Assembly: GCA_017608725.1 (NCBI GenBank)
Contig: JAFCFG010000046.1
Location: forward strand, 1 to 7,171
Length of the DNA stretch: 7,171 bases
DNA from: Candidatus Iainarchaeum sp.
GTDB taxonomy: Archaea > Iainarchaeota > Iainarchaeia > Iainarchaeales > GCA-2688035
Direction of reading: 5' to 3'
This document shows positions 5,842 through 7,171 of this stretch, piece after piece. The translations under genes were made by a program, and so were the position numbers. Within the stretch, counting starts at the first letter, position 1. Each line of letters opens with the position of its first letter. The notes under the pieces were generated by a model. The model worked only from the letters and a program-made list of their open reading frames with translations, did no database searches and was not told where the DNA came from.

Positions 5842-5889
5842 TTTGCAAAACAAATTGTTGAAATGTTTATTGCGAAATGGAAGTTAAAG
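5842..5889 (+). repeat. Degenerate copy of the 3' end of the HD-domain gene
   Basis: Read from 5842 this stretch encodes FAKQIVEMFIAKWKLK. It aligns without gaps to FVKKFVERFIDEWKGE at the end of the HD protein (bases 5772-5819). By my count 33 of 48 bases match. The copy is 70 bases downstream, in a different frame from the HD gene and past its stop. It looks like a decayed partial tandem duplication, though a chance resemblance between amphipathic helices is possible. Confidence 0.5.
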
Positions 5890-5897
5890 GTTTTCAT

Positions 5898-6776
5898 ATG
5901 CCAGGAAGAAAAAAGTTTGAGAAAGATAAACCAAGTAAAAAGGAAAAAGCATATTGGAGAAAGGAAAGAGAGCGGTTTGCAAAAGAAAGGCCGCAAGCAT
6001 ATTTGCAAAACCAGACTGTCAGGGAAACAGTGAAGAGGCTGCTTCCGCACCTGAAAAATTGGCGAATTGCAAAAAGCAGGGCAACAAACGCATGGCTTAA
6101 AGTGGAAGACTACCTGCTTGACATGAAGCCAGGGAAGGTAGATGCAGCCAAATTCAAGCGAATGGTGAAAAAAGCGCAAAAGCAACGCATAGAGGCAATT
6201 GACAAGGAGCAAACCTTCTTTTCAATGAGGGAACTGTTAATGCGCAGCTGGCAGGGCAGAACCGATTTTTCCGCCCAGCAGAAAATGATTGCACTGGAAT
6301 ATGAAAGTTTTGGTGTAAAGTTTGAAAGGGAATTCTTTGGGCACAAGGGAATGTTAGCCAGCGCAAAGCTATTGAACAGCTTTGCGCAATTGATTGCAAG
6401 AATGCAGCTTTCAAAGGATAAAAAGTACTATGAGTTGAGGCAGAGTGTCAGCGACTCAATAAAAGCGCATGCCCACGCTGAGAGGGTTGTAACAGAACAC
6501 TTGGGCCTGCAAAGATATGCATTTGACAGAAACCATATAACCTGGAAAAAATATTATATGAGCGTGCTTCTGTGTGAGCTGTCCCTAACGCAACAGCAGC
6601 GAAACATTGCAAGGGCAAGGGAGGCACTTTACAGCTACTTGCAAAAATATGCAAAGGGCAGAAGGCTGAACAGGTTTCTTGCAATGCTGATAAGGGAAAA
6701 AAGGGCAGAGAAAAACCATTTAAAGAAAAAGGAAAACACGCTTGAGAGAAGAATAGGGAGAATGAAAGGGCGCTAA
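5898..6776 (+). CDS. Lysine/arginine-rich helical protein of unknown function
   Basis: 292 residues from ATG 5898, chosen because AAAGG (5886-5890) lies seven bases upstream; ATG at 5877 would add seven residues (MEVKGFH) and has no such site. I recognise no family. The N-terminus is strongly basic (GRKKFEKDKPSKKEKAYW), the composition is rich in Lys, Arg, Gln and Ala, and nearly the whole length looks helical. There is no membrane segment, signal peptide or cysteine cluster (a single Cys at 226). The middle contains HAHAERVVTEHLGLQRYAF (191-209), where several histidines are close together, but this is not a known catalytic motif. The C-terminal 40 residues (GRRLNRF to GRMKGR) are very basic. 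The charge suggests nucleic-acid or ribosome binding, which is speculative. It follows the HD gene by 72 bases and may share its transcript; its stop overlaps the ATG of a short downstream frame. Confidence 0.8.
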   Translation: MPGRKKFEKDKPSKKEKAYWRKERERFAKERPQAYLQNQTVRETVKRLLPHLKNWRIAKSRATNAWLKVEDYLLDMKPGKVDAAKFKRMVKKAQKQRIEAIDKEQTFFSMRELLMRSWQGRTDFSAQQKMIALEYESFGVKFEREFFGHKGMLASAKLLNSFAQLIARMQLSKDKKYYELRQSVSDSIKAHAHAERVVTEHLGLQRYAFDRNHITWKKYYMSVLLCELSLTQQQRNIARAREALYSYLQKYAKGRRLNRFLAMLIREKRAEKNHLKKKENTLERRIGRMKGR

Positions 6777-6852
6777 TGAAAACAGTGAAGCAAAGGGGGA
6801 GGAAAGTAGTTAATGAAAGCTGGCCAATGAAAACAGTGAAGCAAAGGGGGAA
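6751..6852. repeat. 51-base tandem duplication across the stop codon of the basic-protein gene
   Basis: Units 6751-6801 and 6802-6852 are adjacent. Bases 6775-6800 and 6826-6851 are identical over 26 positions, and AATGAAAG eight bases long also matches at 6761 and 6812 with the same offset. The first unit contains the last codons and the TAA of the 5898-6776 gene. In the second unit that stop is replaced by CCA. A weaker third trace (TGGCCGAAA near 6888) may follow. Confidence 0.85.
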
Positions 6853-6904
6853 AGCGGTTGAAAGAAGAATGGCAAAACCAGAAGAGTGGCCGAAATTCGT
6901 CTAA
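6776..6904 (+). CDS. Possible 42-residue peptide with an internal repeat, coupled to the upstream gene
   Basis: The ATG at 6776 shares its A with the upstream TAA (TAATG), the classic arrangement for translational coupling, and the frame runs 42 codons to TAA at 6902-6904. The peptide contains MKTVKQRG twice, 17 residues apart, and each unit continues with a basic KVV or KAV stretch and ends in WP (NESWP, PEEWP). It is very basic and has no membrane segment. The 51-base period keeps the frame, which favours coding. Against this, the duplication extends back into the preceding gene, so it could be a DNA duplication whose open frame is fortuitous. No known family is recognised. Confidence 0.3.
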   Translation: MKTVKQRGRKVVNESWPMKTVKQRGKAVERRMAKPEEWPKFV

Positions 6905-6913
6905 TTTGGTTAG

Positions 6914-6921
6914 TTTTTAAA
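6914..6921 (+). promoter_or_regulatory. TATA box of the aspartate kinase gene
   Basis: TTAGTTTTTAAAGC (6910-6923) contains TTTTTAAA, the same core as the ppdK box. Normal archaeal spacing places transcription at about 6945, one base from the ATG at 6946, and there is no Shine-Dalgarno sequence. This predicts a leaderless message independent of the upstream genes. Confidence 0.6.
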
Positions 6922-6945
6922 GCTTTTTCGAACTTTGGGGTTTCT

Positions 6946-7171
6946 ATGCTTACAGTAATGAAATTTGGCGGAAGCATTCTCTCAAAAGAGGACGAGGTGC
7001 AGAGAATTGTGAATGTGATAAAGAAGAGGCAGGGCAAGGAGGAGATAGTCATAGTCGTTTCCGCCCTGAACGGGGTAACAGACTCCCTGATAAATGCTGC
7101 TTGCAGTAGCTTTGAGAACAAGGAAGGAATTGATAAAGCCGTGGCAGGGATAAAGGAAAGGCACTTTACAA
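6946..7171 (+). CDS. Aspartate kinase, N-terminal part (runs off the window)
   Basis: Phosphorylates aspartate with ATP to aspartyl phosphate, the first step toward lysine, threonine and methionine. Only the first 75 codons are present. MKFGGS (residues 5-10) is the N-terminal nucleotide-binding signature of aspartokinases, and IVIVVSALNGVTDSLI (34-49) is the second conserved block of the amino-acid kinase fold. The rest of the catalytic domain, any ACT regulatory domains and any fusion to homoserine dehydrogenase lie beyond the window, so the isozyme cannot be named and no gene symbol is given. The start is ATG 6946, supported by a TATA box at leaderless spacing; ATG 6958 would begin directly at MKFGG. 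It has its own promoter, so it probably forms a separate unit from the upstream genes. Confidence 0.9.
   Translation, partial: MLTVMKFGGSILSKEDEVQRIVNVIKKRQGKEEIVIVVSALNGVTDSLINAACSSFENKEGIDKAVAGIKERHFT

Noticed and set aside
5785..6033. 82-codon plus-strand frame overlapping the end of the HD gene and the start of the next
   Set aside because: It overlaps two better genes in other frames. Only the stretch 5842-5889 is of interest, as a decayed copy of the HD gene's tail.

Overview
The window looks archaeal. Several genes have a TATA-like box about 25-31 bases before a start codon that lacks a ribosome-binding site, which is the usual layout of leaderless archaeal transcripts. The gene set (pyruvate phosphate dikinase, flavin-dependent thymidylate synthase ThyX, aspartate kinase, small membrane proteins) and the AT-rich spacers would suit a small-genome archaeon such as a DPANN lineage. 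That lineage is an inference; nothing in the window proves it.

Layout. At the left edge (8-259, +) is a small protein with one membrane helix and a coiled coil. It converges, with 5 bases between stops, on two closely spaced minus-strand genes: 265-621, a small membrane protein with an HELLH zinc-protease-like motif, and 628-891, a two-helix membrane protein. Upstream of that pair is a gene-free stretch (892-1303) with two identical 39-base repeats 36 bases apart, which have CRISPR-like dimensions but also contain a palindrome, plus two hairpins. Next is ppdK on the minus strand (1304-3991), complete with all catalytic residues, its own TATA box, a leader and a strong Shine-Dalgarno sequence, then thyX on the minus strand (4260-4955).

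The 228-base divergent spacer between thyX and the next gene holds three copies of a degenerate 26-27-base AT-rich repeat, one of which contains the thyX TATA-like box. Rightward are an HD-domain phosphohydrolase of the YedJ/YpgQ type (5184-5825), an unrecognised lysine/arginine-rich helical protein of 292 residues (5898-6776), a possible 42-residue peptide in a 51-base tandem duplication (6776-6904), and the first 75 codons of an aspartate kinase (from 6946, running off the window) with its own TATA box.

How they fit. PPDK interconverts pyruvate and PEP and sits at the base of central carbon metabolism. ThyX makes dTMP, and the divergent HD protein belongs to a family with a characterised (d)NTP pyrophosphatase, so the pair may share nucleotide-pool control (inference). 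Aspartate kinase opens the lysine/threonine/methionine branch. No complete mobile element, tRNA, rRNA or cas gene is visible. The points most worth following up are the 39-base repeat pair, the tiny HELLH membrane protein beside it, the triplicated promoter-like repeat, and the duplicated DNA around 5772-5889 and 6751-6852.
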